From Parapristionchus giblindavisi (lineage: Eukaryota; Nematoda; Chromadorea; Rhabditida; Diplogasteridae), in the NCBI GenBank assembly GCA_943737045.1, contig CALSFV010000019.1, positions 310,001-374,000 of the forward strand: DNA of 64,000 nt, given 5' to 3'. Under the pieces are notes generated by a model. The model was not told the origin of the DNA, did no database searches, and was given only the letters and a program-made list of their open reading frames with translations. Positions 39,801-50,926 of the stretch are shown piece by piece (positions within the stretch are counted from its first letter, which is position 1; the number at the start of each line of letters is the position of its first letter). The translations under genes were made by a program, and so were the position numbers.

Positions 39801-40165
39801 CTTCAGTTCATGTCGATCTGTAATATTTAACTGCTGCTATAATGATCGAAGTACAAAAGTAGCCTTTACTCTGATATGATCAAGATAACTTGAGAAATAT
39901 GAAAATGAAAATGCATCCTATCGTGTCATATACCAAATGAAAGAGCGAAAAATTCTGAATAAGATAAACTATTTCAAAGTGGTCAGTACGGCCAATATGT
40001 AAATTTATCTTTCAGTACTCTCTGTTTTTGGTACAAAACAGTATGTTACAAGTCAAATTGTCAATGATACTCAGCGAGTGATATACTATGTGAAAGAGGA
40101 AAAAATTCTGAATGAGAGAAAAAATTCTGAATGAGACGCACTTCAGTTCGTGTCGATCTGTAATA
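27846..40165 (+). repeat. 321-bp satellite array, block 3
   Basis: About 38 monomers, all forward, resuming at TTACAAGTC after the transposon. Neighbour-to-neighbour duplication is visible: a private GATATGAACAAG variant occurs in two adjacent monomers near 31850 and 32171, and a private GCGAAAAAATCTG variant in two adjacent monomers near 33205 and 33526. Near the end, a short tandem duplication (GAGAAAAAATTCTGAATGAG) precedes the MITE. Open frames at 27740-28000 and 29663-29926 are satellite read-through. No gene is seen. Confidence 0.98.
34415..37625 (+). repeat. Mixed dimer/trimer higher-order repeats (642 and 963 bp)
   Basis: The private variant CTGATACGATCAAG, always linked to GGAAAACATTCTG and TTCAGTCCATG in the same monomer, occurs at 34415, 35378, 36020, 36662 and 37625. 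The spacings are 963, 642, 642 and 963 bp, all exact multiples of 321. The marker monomer is therefore followed by either one or two other monomers, which points to unequal crossover within a young higher-order block. Confidence 0.88.
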
Positions 40166-40632
40166 CACTCACAGAAAAATCCCTTATATGTAAAGGAATA
40201 ATTCCCTGGCTAAGGTACCCCAAGAGAATTATTCCCAGTTATATAAGGGAATTATTTCCCTTATCTGTAAGGGAATTATTGCCTTACATTTAAGGGATTT
40301 GAAATAGATTTAAACAATAAGAAAAATGGGCAAAGTTGATTTACGCTGGGTAGGATTCGAACATACGAGGTTCGGATCGCTACACAACACTCTTGCCACT
40401 AAGCCATGTGAACATGTTTGAACTCTCGTAAAACTTGATGATATCTCTAATAAGACGCGCTCATACATATGCAGGTTGAAATTGGAAATCCCTTATATGT
40501 AAGGGAATTTTTTATGGGATTAATTCCCTGATAAGAAATCCCTTACATACAAGGGATTCTCAGCAGATCAGGGAATTATTCCCTAAGGGAAATGCAGCTC
40601 TAAAACTTCCCTAAGGGAATTTTCTGTGAGTG
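40166..40632. mobile_element. 467-bp palindromic MITE, copy 1, TA target duplication
   Basis: The terminal inverted repeats are CACTCACAGAAAA at the left and its complement at the right, and TA flanks both ends within the satellite sequence TGTAATATTTAAC, as for Tc1/mariner-type elements. The body is full of short inverted motifs of the form TCCCTTA and TAAGGGA. It holds no protein-coding frame. The right flank has a scar: GAAGTACAA joins directly to TATGTTACAAG, so most of a monomer between two TACAA sequences is missing. The superfamily is inferred from the TSD only. Confidence 0.88.
40343..40411 (-). ncRNA. tRNA-like pol III promoter region inside the MITE (copy 1)
   Basis: On the minus strand, TGGCTTAGTGGC (40395-40406) fits the A-box consensus and TGTTCGAATCC (40353-40363) fits the B-box/T-loop consensus, with a spacing typical of tRNA genes. 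The T-stem pairs at four of five positions and a short D-stem can be drawn. The acceptor strands do not pair, and no clean anticodon arm is seen. This is therefore a tRNA-derived remnant, as in SINE heads, and not a functional tRNA. Whether it is transcribed is unknown. Confidence 0.55.
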
Positions 40633-42588
40633 TATTTAACTGCTGCTATAATGATCGAAGTACAATATGTTACAAGTCAAATTGTCAATGATACTCAGCG
40701 AGTGATATACTATGTGAAAGAGGAAAAAATTCTGAATGAGACGCACTTCAGTTCATGTCGATCTGTAATATTTAACTGCTGCTATAATGATCGAAGTACA
40801 AAAGTAGCCTTTACTCTGATATGATCAAGATAACTTGAGAAATATGAAAATGAAAATGAATCCTATCGTGTCATATACCAAATGAAAGAGCGAAAAATTC
40901 TGAATAAGATAAACTATTTCAAAGTGGTCAGTACGGCCAATATGTAAATTTATCTTTCAGTACTCTCTGTTTTTGGTACAAAACAGTATGTTACAAGTCA
41001 AATTATCAATGATACTCAGCGAGTGATATACTATGTGAAAGAGGAAAAAATTCTGAATGAGACGCACTTCAGTTCATGTCGATCTGTAATATTTAACTGC
41101 TGCTATAATGATCGAAGTACAAAAGTAGCCTTTACTCTGATATGATCAAGATAACTTGAGAAATATGAAAATGAAAATGAATCCTATCGTGTCATATAAG
41201 AAATGAAAGAGCGAAAAATTCTGAATAAAATAAACTATTTCAAAGTGGTCAGTACGGCCAATATGTAAATTTATCTTTCAGTACTCTCTGTTTTTGGTAC
41301 AAAACAGTATGTTACAAGTCAAATTGTCAATGATACTCAGCGAGTGATATACTATGTGAAAGAGGAAAAAATTCTGAATGAGACGCACTTCAGTTCATGT
41401 CGATCTGTAATATTTAACTGCTGCTATAATGATCGAAGTACAAAAGTAGCCTTTACTCTGATATGATCAAGATAACTTGAGAAATATGAAAATGAAAATG
41501 AATCCTATCGTGTCATATACCAAATGAAAGAGCGAAAAATTCTGAATAAGATAAACTATTTCAAAGTGGTCAGTACGGCCAATATGTAAATTTATCTTTC
41601 AGTACTCTCTGTTTTTGGTACAAAACAGTATGTTACAAGTCAAATTATCAATGATACTCAGCGAGTGATATACTATGTGAAAGAGGAAAAAATTCTGAAT
41701 GAGACGCACTTCAGTTCATGTCGATCTGTAATATTTAACTGCTGCTATAATGATCGAAGTACAAAAGTAGCCTTTACTCTGATATGATCAAGATAACTTG
41801 AGAAATATGAAAATGAAAATGCATCCTATCGTGTCATATACCAAATGAAAGAGCGAAAAATTCTGAATAAGATAAACTATTTCAAAGTGGTCAGTACGGC
41901 CAATATGTAAATTTATCTTTCAGTACTCTCTGTTTTTGGTACAAAACAGTATGTCACAAGTCAAATTGTCAATGATACTCAGCGAGTGATATACTATGTG
42001 AAAGAGGAAAAAATTCTGAATGAGACGCACTTCAGTTCATGTCGATCTGTAATATTTAACTGCTGCTATAATGATCGAAGTACAAAAGTAGCCTTTACTC
42101 TGATATGATCAAGATAACTTGAGAAATATGAAAATGAAAATGAATCCTATCGTGTCATATACCAAATGAAAGAGCGAAAAATTCTGAATAAGATAAACTA
42201 TTTCAAAGTGGTCAGTACGGCCAATATGTAAATTTATCTTTCAGTACTCTCTGTTTTTGGTACAAAACAGTATGTTACAAGTCAAATTATCAATGATACT
42301 CAGCGAGTGATATACTATGTGAAAGAGGAAAAAATTCTGAATGAGACGCACTTCAGTTCATGTCGATCTGTAATATTTAACTGCTGCTATAATGATCGAA
42401 GTACAAAAGTAGCCTTTACTCTGATATGATCAAGATAACTTGAGAAATATGAAAATGAAAATGCATCCTATCGTGTCATATACCAAATGAAAGAGCGAAA
42501 AATTCTGAATAAGATAAACTATTTCAAAGTGGTCAGTACGGCCAATATGTAAATTTATCTTTCAGTACTCTCTGTTTTTGGTACAAAA
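40633..42588 (+). repeat. 321-bp satellite array, block 4
   Basis: About six monomers between the first MITE copy and the hAT element. The first monomer is truncated by the deletion scar at about 40658. Several monomers carry AAATTATCAATG with GCATCCTATCG. The start of this block (to about 41340) corresponds to 44613 to about 45340 as part of a segmental duplication. The open frame at 40630-40824 is satellite sequence. Confidence 0.97.
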
Positions 42589-43036
42589 TAGGGTGGCGAG
42601 AATTGCTCTCGAATGAGCCTGTTTTGTAGTCTCTATCGAGTCGAGGTCGAATGGAGAGGATATTCGTTCCCCTTGGCAGTCTCTATCTCTCTCCCTCGGA
42701 TAATCGTTTTTGGGTCGAGTCGAAGTCGAGTCGAGCGTTTTTCAAGGCCGTGTTTGAACAAAACTAGATAAATTATGTATATTTGAAATCAGCATAACGA
42801 GATCTTTAAAATGATACACAATTCGCATCGAATAATTCAAATTAAAATTTCTCTTTTTCTTTGATGAATACCGTATCCCAATACAGTAAATGGGATATGA
42901 ATGATGGTTATTTTTGGTTTACGTACAGTATTATGTTTTCTTACGTATTGTATGTGCCCCTGTCGGATGATTTGTTGATGTGTATTACTGTATTTTTCGA
43001 CCTGTCGGTTAACGCTTTGATCCTTGGTCATGATTA

Positions 43037-43661
43037 TTGGTAGCCGCTTTTACAACTGTTAGTTCTTCTATGAGTATATTAGACTTTACAGCCTTTTATG
43101 TTCACCGCTTCTCTGTCGGCTACCTAATTAAGGCAACTAAGACGACGAATCTCACTCCCATCAACGAGGAGATCGAGCGTTACATATACGAGAACAGCCG
43201 TCGTGTTGTTGACGTGGACAATAGTGTGAAGTATTGGCTGTCCCCCGCTGGCTCGTTCTATCCTACGATCAAAGACATGGCTCTGAAGATGCTTCCCATT
43301 CCGGCCACTTCGGTGTCTGCCGAGCGAGTGTTCTCGGCTGCAGGTGAGAACTCAACTAATAGTGACTTAATCATTTGTTTATATAAAAGTAGTCCACTCA
43401 ATAGCTGAAATTTTAGGACTAAAGCAGCGGCTGCGTAACAACCTATCCGCCGAAACAATTGAGTCCTGCTTGCTGCTACGTCTCAACTACATCGATGATA
43501 GAGCCCGTGAACTTTCCTGTAAGCCTCCCCCTGTTCTTGTGCCCAACTCTAGTTGTACGTCTATTGATTCCCCATCTGCCCCTGTAGAAGAGACCTATGG
43601 TTATTTGTCTGATGATAGTGAGATTGAAGAGTTTGAATCTGATGACGAATTGGAACTTTAA
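43037..43661 (+). CDS. hAT transposase C-terminal fragment (hATC dimerisation domain), two exons
   Basis: Exon 43037-43343 joins exon 43417-43661 across a 73-bp intron (GTGAGA to ATTTTAG). The join is in phase 1 and completes a glycine codon. Exon 1 carries the hATC signature: VKYWLSP at residues 64-70, then SFYPTIKDMALKMLPIPATS and VSAERVFSAAG. Exon 2 continues the domain (LKQRLRNNLSAETIESCLLL, RLNYID) and ends in an acidic tail (SDDSEIEEFESDDELEL). hATC mediates transposase oligomerisation. The zinc finger, the catalytic DDE residues and most of the core are missing, so it cannot be an active transposase. The true upstream exon border is uncertain: a TTTACAG acceptor at about 43090 is possible, and 43037 is only where the frame opens. 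An AATAAA lies at 43730. Confidence 0.88.
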
Positions 43662-43729
43662 TAATAGTATTGCCATAATGATTGTTATCAAATTAATAAT
43701 ATTATTGTATCATAAACCAACAAATTATT

Positions 43730-43735
43730 AATAAA
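43730..43735 (+). promoter_or_regulatory. AATAAA polyadenylation signal of the hAT transposase fragment
   Basis: AATAAA lies 69 bp after the TAA stop codon and is followed by a T-rich and then an A-rich stretch, in the expected position for 3'-end formation of the two-exon hAT transcript. Confidence 0.5.
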
Positions 43736-44010
43736 AATTTTTTTTGAAAAAAAAATGTTAAATTTGGCTTCGTTTTATAGCACTTAATGAGCTCATGTCA
43801 GAAGTTTGAAAAGTTTTGAATTTGGTCAATGCAGTGCTGAGAAAAACCGTTCTATTCGATTTCGACTCGACTGTTTTTTGACTATTCGAGACAATGACCC
43901 CCTCTCCCGGCTCATTCGATGAGAGAGAGATCGTAAATGCCTCTCTCCCCGAGTATTCGGCCAAGACTGCCAGTGGGAACGGATTCTCTTGCGCCATTCT
44001 TGCCACCCTA

Positions 44011-44145
44011 GTACAAAACAGTATGTTACAAGTCAAATTGTCAATGATACTCAGCGAGTGATATACTATGTGAAAGAGGAAAAAATTCTGAATGAGAGAA
44101 AAAATTCTGAATGAGACGCACTTCAGTTCGTGTCGATCTGTAATA
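44011..44145 (+). repeat. Satellite fragment between hAT and MITE copy 2
   Basis: A 135-bp piece of one monomer, from GTACAAAACAG to TGTAATA. It includes the same short tandem duplication (GAGAAAAAATTCTGAATGAG) and the same TTCAGTTCGTGTCG variant as the sequence before MITE copy 1 at about 40031-40165. Confidence 0.95.
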
Positions 44146-44612
44146 CACTCACAGAAAAATCCCTTATATGTAAAGGAATAATTCCCTGGCTAAGGTACCC
44201 CAAGAGAATTATTCCCAGTTATATAAGGGAATTATTTCCCTTATCTGTAAGGGAATTATTGCCTTACATTTAAGGGATTTGAAATAGATTTAAACAATAA
44301 GAAAAATGGGCAAAGTTGATTTACGCTGGGTAGGATTCGAACATACGAGGTTCGGATCGCTACACAACACTCTTGCCACTAAGCCATGTGAACATGTTTG
44401 AACTCTCGTAAAACTTGATGATATCTCTAATAAGACGCGCTCATACATATGCAGGTTGAAATTGGAAATCCCTTATATGTAAGGGAATTTTTTATGGGAT
44501 TAATTCCCTGATAAGAAATCCCTTACATACAAGGGATTCTCAGCAGATCAGGGAATTATTCCCTAAGGGAAATGCAGCTCTAAAACTTCCCTAAGGGAAT
44601 TTTCTGTGAGTG
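44146..44612. mobile_element. 467-bp palindromic MITE, copy 2
   Basis: Same length, ends and TA flanks as 40166-40632, and by eye the same internal sequence. The flanks also match copy 1: the upstream short duplication and the downstream GAAGTACAATATGTTACAAG deletion scar. This copy therefore arose by duplication of the array segment and not by an independent insertion. A small difference is seen just outside the right end (TTTAACCCTCTGC against TTTAACTGCTGC). Confidence 0.88.
44323..44391 (-). ncRNA. tRNA-like pol III promoter region inside the MITE (copy 2)
   Basis: A second copy of the A-box/B-box-like pair, 3980 bp from the first (B box complement at 44333-44343, A box complement at 44375-44386). 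As in copy 1, a full cloverleaf cannot be drawn. Confidence 0.55.
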
Positions 44613-47600
44613 TATTTAACCCTCTGCTATAATGATCGAAGTACAATATGTTACAAGTCAAATTGTCAATGATACTCAGCGAGTGATATACTATGTGAAA
44701 GAGGAAAAAATTCTGAATGAGACGCACTTCAGTTCATGTCGATCTGTAATATTTAACTGCTGCTATAATGATCGAAGTACAAAAGTAGCCTTTACTCTGA
44801 TATGATCAAGATAACTTGAGAAATATGAAAATGAAAATGAATCCTATCGTGTCATATACCAAATGAAAGAGCGAAAAATTCTGAATAAGATAAACTATTT
44901 CAAAGTGGTCAGTACGGCCAATATGTAAATTTATCTTTCAGTACTCTCTGTTTTTGGTACAAAACAGTATGTTACAAGTCAAATTATCAATGATACTCAG
45001 CGAGTGATATACTATGTGAAAGAGGAAAAAATTCTGAATGAGACGCACTTCAGTTCATGTCGATCTGTAATATTTAACTGCTGCTATAATGATCGAAGTA
45101 CAAAAGTAGCCTTTACTCTGATATGATCAAGATAACTTGAGAAATATGAAAATGAAAATGAATCCTATCGTGTCATATAAGAAATGAAAGAGCGAAAAAT
45201 TCTGAATAAAATAAACTATTTCAAAGTGGTCAGTACGGCCAATATGTAAATTTATCTTTCAGTACTCTCTGTTTTTGGTACAAAACAGTATGTTACAAGT
45301 CAAATTGTCAATGATACTCAGCGAGTGATATACTATGTGAAAGAGGAAAACATTCTGAATGAGACGCACTTCAGGTCATGTCGATCTGTAATATTTAACT
45401 GCTGCTATAATGATCGAAGTACAAAAGTAGCCTTTACTCTGATATGATCAAGATAACTTGAGAAATATGAAAATGAAAATGAATCCTATCGTGTCATATA
45501 CCAAATGAAAGAGCGAAATATTCTGAATAAGATAAAATATTTCAAAGTGGTCAGTACGGCCAATATGTAATTTTATCTTTCAGTACTCTCTGTTTTTGGT
45601 ACAAAACAGTATGTTACAAGTCAAATTGTCAATGATACTCAGCGAGTGATATACTATGTGAAAGAGGAAAAAATTCTGAATGAGACGCACTTCAGTTCAT
45701 GTCGATCTGTAATATTTAACTGCTGCTATAATGATCGAAGTACAAAAGTAGCCTTTACTCTGATATGATCAAGATAACTTGAGAAATATGAAAATGAAAA
45801 TGACTCCTATCGTGTCATATACCAAATGAAAGAGCGAAAAATTCTGAATAAGATAAAATATTTCAAAGTGGTCAGTACGGCCAATATGTAATTTTATCTT
45901 TCAGTACTCTCTGTTTTTGGTACAAAACAGTATGTTACAAGTCAAATTGTCAATGATACTCAGCGAGTGATATACTATGTGAAAGAGGAAAAAATTCTGA
46001 ATGAGACGCACTTCAGTTCATGTCGATCTGTAATATTTAACTGCTGCTATAATGATCGAAGTACAAAAGTAGCTTTTACTCTGATATGATCAAGCTAACT
46101 TGAGAAATATGAAAATGAAAAATGAAACCTATCGTGTCATATACCAAATGAATGAGCGAAAAATTCTGAATAAGATAAAATATTTCAAAGTGGTCAGTAC
46201 GGCCAATATGTAAATTTATCTTTCAGTACTCTCTGTTTTTGGTACAAAACAGTATGTTACAAGTCAAATTGTCAATGATACTCAGCGAGTGATATACTAT
46301 GTGAAAGAGGAAAAAATTCTGAATGAGACGCACTTCAGTTCATGTCGATCTGTAATATTTAACTGCTGCTATAATGATCGAAGTACAAAAGTAGTCTTTA
46401 CTCTGATATGATCAAGATAACTTGAGAAATATGAAAATGAAAATGAATCCTATCGTGTCATATACCAAATGAAAGAGCGAAAAATTCTGAATAAGATAAA
46501 CTATTTCAAAGTGGTCAGTACGGCCAATATGTAAATTTATCTTTCAGTACTCTCTGTTTTTGGTACAAAACAGTATGTTACAAGTCAAATTGTCAATGAT
46601 ACTCAGCGAGTGATATACTATGTGAAAGAGGAAAGAATTCTGAATGAGACACACTTCAGGTCATGTCGATCTGTAATATTTAACTGCTGCTATAATGATC
46701 GAAGTACAAAGTAGTCTTTACTCTGATATGATCAAGATAACTTGAGAAATATGAAAATGAAAAATGAAACCTATCGTGTCATATACCAAATGAAAGAGCG
46801 AAAAATTCTGAATAAGATAAACTATTTCAAAGTGGTCAGTACGGCCAATATGTAAATTTATCTTTCAGTACTCTCTGTTTTTGGTACAAAACAGCACGTT
46901 ACAAGTCAAATTGTCAATGATACTCAGCGAGTGATATACTATGCGAAAGAGGAAAAAATTCTGAATGAGACGCACTTCAGTTCATGTCGATCTGTAATAT
47001 TTAACTGCTGCTATAATGATCGAAGTACAAAAGTAGCCTTTACTCTGATATGATCAAGATAACTTGAGAAATATGAAAATGAAAATGAATCCTATCGTGT
47101 CATATACCAAATCAAAGAGCGAAAAATTCTGAATAAGATAAACTATTTCAAAGTGGTCAGTACGGCCAATATGTAAATTTATCTTTCAGTACTCTCTGTT
47201 TTTGGTACAAAACAGTATGTTACAAGTCAAATTGTCAATGATACTCAGCGAGTGATATACTATGTGAAAGAGGAAAAAATTCTGAATGAGACACACTTCA
47301 GGTCATGTCGATCTGTAATATTTTACTGCTGCTATAATGATCGAAGTACAAAAGTAGCTTTTACTCTGATATGATCAAGATAACTTGAGAAATATGAAAA
47401 TGAAAAATGAAACCTATCGTGTCATACACCAAATGAAAGAGCGAAAAATTCTGAATAAGATAAACTATTTCAAAGTGGTCAGTACGGCCAATATGTAAAT
47501 TTATCTTTCAGTACTCTCTGTTTTTGGTACAAAACAGCACGTTACAAGTCAAATTGTCAATGATACTCAGCGAGTGATATACTATGTGAAAGAGGAAAAA

Positions 47601-50261
47601 ATTCTGAATGAGACGCACTTCAGGTCATGTCGATCTGTAATATTTAACTGCTGTTATAATGATCGAAGTACAAAAGTAGCCTTTACTCTGATATGATCAA
47701 GATAACTTGAGAAATATGAAAATGGAAATGAATCCTATCGTGTCATATACCAAACGAAAGAGCGAAAAATTCTGAATAAGATAAACTATTTCAAAGTGGT
47801 CAGTACGGCCAATATGTAAATTTATCTTTCAGTACTCTCTGTTTTTGGTACAAAACAGCACGTTACAAGTCAAATTGTCAATGATACTCAGCGAGTGATA
47901 TACTATGTGAAAGAGGAAAAAATTCTGAATGAGACGCACTTCAGTCCATGTCGATCTGTAATATTTAACTGCTGCTATAATGATCGAAGTACAAAAGTAG
48001 CCTTTACTCTGATATGATCAAGATAACTTGAGAAATATGAAAATGAAAATGAATCCTATCGTGTCATATACCAAATCAAAGAGCGAAAAATTCTGAATAA
48101 GATAAACTATTTCAAAGTGGTCAGTACGGCCAATATGTAAATTTATCTTTCAGTACTCTCTGTTTTTGGTACAAAACAGTATGTTACAAGTCAAATTGTC
48201 AATGATACTCAGCGAGTGATATACTATGTGAAAGAGGAAAAAATTCTGAATGAGACACACTTCAGGTCATGTCGATCTGTAATATTTTACTGCTGCTATA
48301 ATGATCGAAGTACAAAAGTAGCTTTTACTCTGATATGATCAAGATAACTTGAGAAATATGAAAATGAAAAATGAAACCTATCGTGTCATACACCAAATGA
48401 AAGAGCGAAAAATTCTGAATAAGATAAACTATTTCAAAGTGGTCAGTACGGCCAATATGTAAATTTATCTTTCAGTACTCTCTGTTTTTGGTACAAAACA
48501 GCACGTTACAAGTCAAATTGTCAATGATACTCAGCGAGTGATATACTATGTGAAAGAGGAAAAAATTCTGAATGAGACGCACTTCAGGTCATGTCGATCT
48601 GTAATATTTAACTGCTGTTATAATGATCGAAGTACAAAAGTAGCCTTTACTCTGATATGATCAAGATAACTTGAGAAATATGAAAATGGAAATGAATCCT
48701 ATCGTGTCATATACCAAACGAAAGAGCGAAAAATTCTGAATAAGATAAACTATTTCAAAGTGGTCAGTACGGCCAATATGTAAATTTATCTTTCAGTACT
48801 CTCTGTTTTTGGTACAAAACAGCACGTTACAAGTCAAATTGTCAATGATACTCAGCGAGTGATATACTATGTGAAAGAGGAAAAAATTCTGAATGAGACG
48901 CACTTCAGTCCATGTCGATCTGTAATATTTAACTGCTGCTATAATGATCGAAGTACAAAAGTAGCCTTTACTCTGATATGATCAAGATAACTTGAGAAAT
49001 ATGAAAATGAAAAATGAATCCTATCGTGTCATATACCAAATGAAAGAGCGAAAAATTCTGAATAAGATAAACTATTTCAAAATGGTCAGTACGGCCAATA
49101 TGTAAATTTATCTTTCAGTACTCTCTGTTTTTGGTACAAAACAGTATGTTACAAGTCAAATTGACAATGATACTCAGCGAGAGATATACTATGTGAAAGA
49201 GGAAAAAATTCTGAATGAGACGCACTTCAGTTCATGTCGATCTGTAATATTTAACTGCTGCTATAATGATCGAAGTACAAAAGTAGCCTTTACTCTGATA
49301 TGGTCAAGATAACTTGAGAAATATGAAAATGAAAATGATACTTGTCGAGTAATATCCCAAATGAAAGAGCGAAAAATTCTGAATAAGATAAACTATTTCA
49401 AAATGGTCAGTACGGCCAATATGTAAATTTATCTTTCAGTACTCTCTGTTTTTGGTACAAAACAGTATGTTACAAGTCAAATTGTCAATGATACTCAGCG
49501 AGTGATATACTATGTGAAAGAGGAAAAAATTCTGAATCAGACGCACTTCAGGTCATGCCGATCTGTAACATTTAACTGCTGTTATAATGATCGAAGTACA
49601 AAAGTAGCCTTTACTTTGATATGATCAAGATAACTTGAGAAATATGAAAATGAAAATGAATCCTATCGTGTCATATACCAAACGAAAGAGCGAAAAATTC
49701 TGAATAAGATAAACTATTTCAAAGTGGTCAGTACGGCCAATATGTAAATTTATCTTTCAGTACTCTCTGTTTTTGGTACAAAACAGTATGTTACAAGTCA
49801 AATTGTCAATGATACTCAGCGAGTGATATACTATGTGAAAGAGGAAAAAATTCTGAATGAGACGCACTCCAGGTCAAGTCGATCTGTAATATTTAACGGC
49901 TGCTATAATGATCGAAGTACAAAAGTAGCTTTTACTCTGATATGATCAAGATAACTTGAGAAATATGAAAATGAAAAATGAAACCTATCGTGTCATATAC
50001 CAAATGAAAGAGCGAAAAATTCTGAATAAGATAAAATATTTCAAAGTGGTCAGTACGGCCAATATGTAAATTTATCTTTCAGTACTCTCTGTTTTTGGTA
50101 CAAAACAGTATGTTACAAGTCAAATTGTCAATGATACTCAGCGAGTGATATACTATGTGAAAGAGGAAAAAATTCTGAATGAGACGCACTTCAGTTCATG
50201 TCGATCTGTAATATTTAACTGCTGCTATAATGATCGAAGTACAAAAGTAGCTTTTACTCTG
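44613..50261 (+). repeat. 321-bp satellite array, block 5
   Basis: About 17.6 monomers. The right half is more diverged than the centre of the window: it mixes GCACGTTACAAG, AAATCAAAGAG, CAAACGAAAG, TACTGCTGTTATAATG and one-base-longer GAAAAATGAAACC forms, and includes the GATACTTGTCGAGTAATAT variant near 49338. The block ends at TTTTACTCTG where the 742-bp element is inserted. No gene is seen. Confidence 0.97.
46894..48821 (+). repeat. Trimeric higher-order repeat, 964 bp, two copies
   Basis: GCACGTTACAAG monomers occur at 46894, 47537, 47858, 48501 and 48822, alternating 643 and 321 bp, which is a 964-bp period. Linked private variants repeat with the same spacing: CCAAATCAAAGAG (about 47108 and 48071), GTCATACACC (about 47424 and 48388) and AAATGGAAATG with CAAACGAAAG. 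The extra base comes from the longer GAAAAATG monomer. Confidence 0.88.
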
Positions 50262-50280
50262 TGGTGTGTTCAATCTGTCA

Positions 50281-50335
50281 AAAAAGATGCGAAGAAAGTT
50301 GCGAAGAAAGTTCGCAACTTTGTTCGCATCTTTTT
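50281..50335. repeat. 25-bp-stem hairpin at the left end of the 742-bp element
   Basis: The left arm 50281-50305 (AAAAAGATGCGAAGAAAGTT onward) pairs with 50311-50335 with one mismatch around a 5-base loop. The arm sequence recurs singly at both ends of the element, so this may be a family of transposase-binding sites arranged as an inverted pair. Confidence 0.85.
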
Positions 50336-50714
50336 CTCTAAATCTCTCGAAATACACGCTCTCTAATTCTCTCTAACAAAAGTTGCGTCTAAAGTTGCGA
50401 AGAAAAGATGCGACTAAAGTTGCGAACTTTGTTGCGAGGTCGGTTAGAGCAGACGAGAGATTGTGCATTTGAAGAGGAGCAGAAAAAGTAAACGGAGCTT
50501 TACATAAAGTTGCGACGAAACTTGAATTTACAAAAGTGATAGTGTGATGGTGAAATTGCTATTGCTCAACTCCTTATGAGTGTGTGTTCAATATGTTATG
50601 AATTTTTTAAAAGAAAACCATTATTATTTATACAAAAACTGCAAAAGAAGTCGTGTGCGCGCTCACGGATTTTCGTTTGAACTCTAGCTAGAAGGGGCGA
50701 GGCGACTGTCACCA

Positions 50715-50926
50715 AACCCGTCTTGGGTTTGCCGAAGTCTCTAATACAAGTATATAAGGCCCTTACCCACCAAAGGGGTAGGAGAGCCTTCGGATGCAAG
50801 TTGAGAGGAAAGGTGAGCCTAACCCGTCTGAGGTTCGCCGTAGGCATTCTTACAAGTATGTAAACCCCTTGTCTATGTGAGGGGTAGGAGAGCTTTCGGA
50901 CCAAAGTTGCGAGGAAAGTTCGCATC
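50715..50926 (+). repeat. Two 106-bp direct repeats within the 742-bp element
   Basis: AACCCGTCT followed by GGTT.GCCG starts at 50715 and 50821, and GGGGTAGGAGAGC at 50775 and 50881: both pairs are 106 bp apart. The units are diverged, with several substitutions each. Confidence 0.8.

Larger units (their letters stand above)
42589..44010 (+). mobile_element. 1422-bp hAT-family DNA transposon, internally shortened
   Basis: A perfect 8-bp target duplication GTACAAAA flanks it (42581-42588 and 44011-44018), the hallmark size for hAT. The ends are TAGGGTGGCGAGAAT at the left and the complement of TAGGGTGGCAAGAAT at the right. Further in, inverted similarity resumes around CGTTCCCCTTGGCAGTCT (about 42667) and its partner near 43965, and around repeated TCGAGTCGAAGTCGAG motifs. 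hAT transposases usually need about 600 or more residues, so 1.4 kb can only hold a part. The transposase C-terminus is present on the plus strand and the element must depend on a full-length relative. Confidence 0.93.

Noticed and set aside
40343..40411. Functional tRNA gene
   Set aside because: The A and B boxes fit, but the acceptor strands do not pair and no anticodon stem-loop can be drawn, so it is kept only as a tRNA-like remnant.
42861..43043. 60-codon plus-strand frame upstream in the hAT element
   Set aside because: It has no hAT motif and no clear splice link to the hATC exon. An upstream exon cannot be supported from the sequence.
50596..50925. 109-codon minus-strand frame in the 742-bp element
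   Set aside because: It runs through two 106-bp direct repeats and has no recognisable motif.
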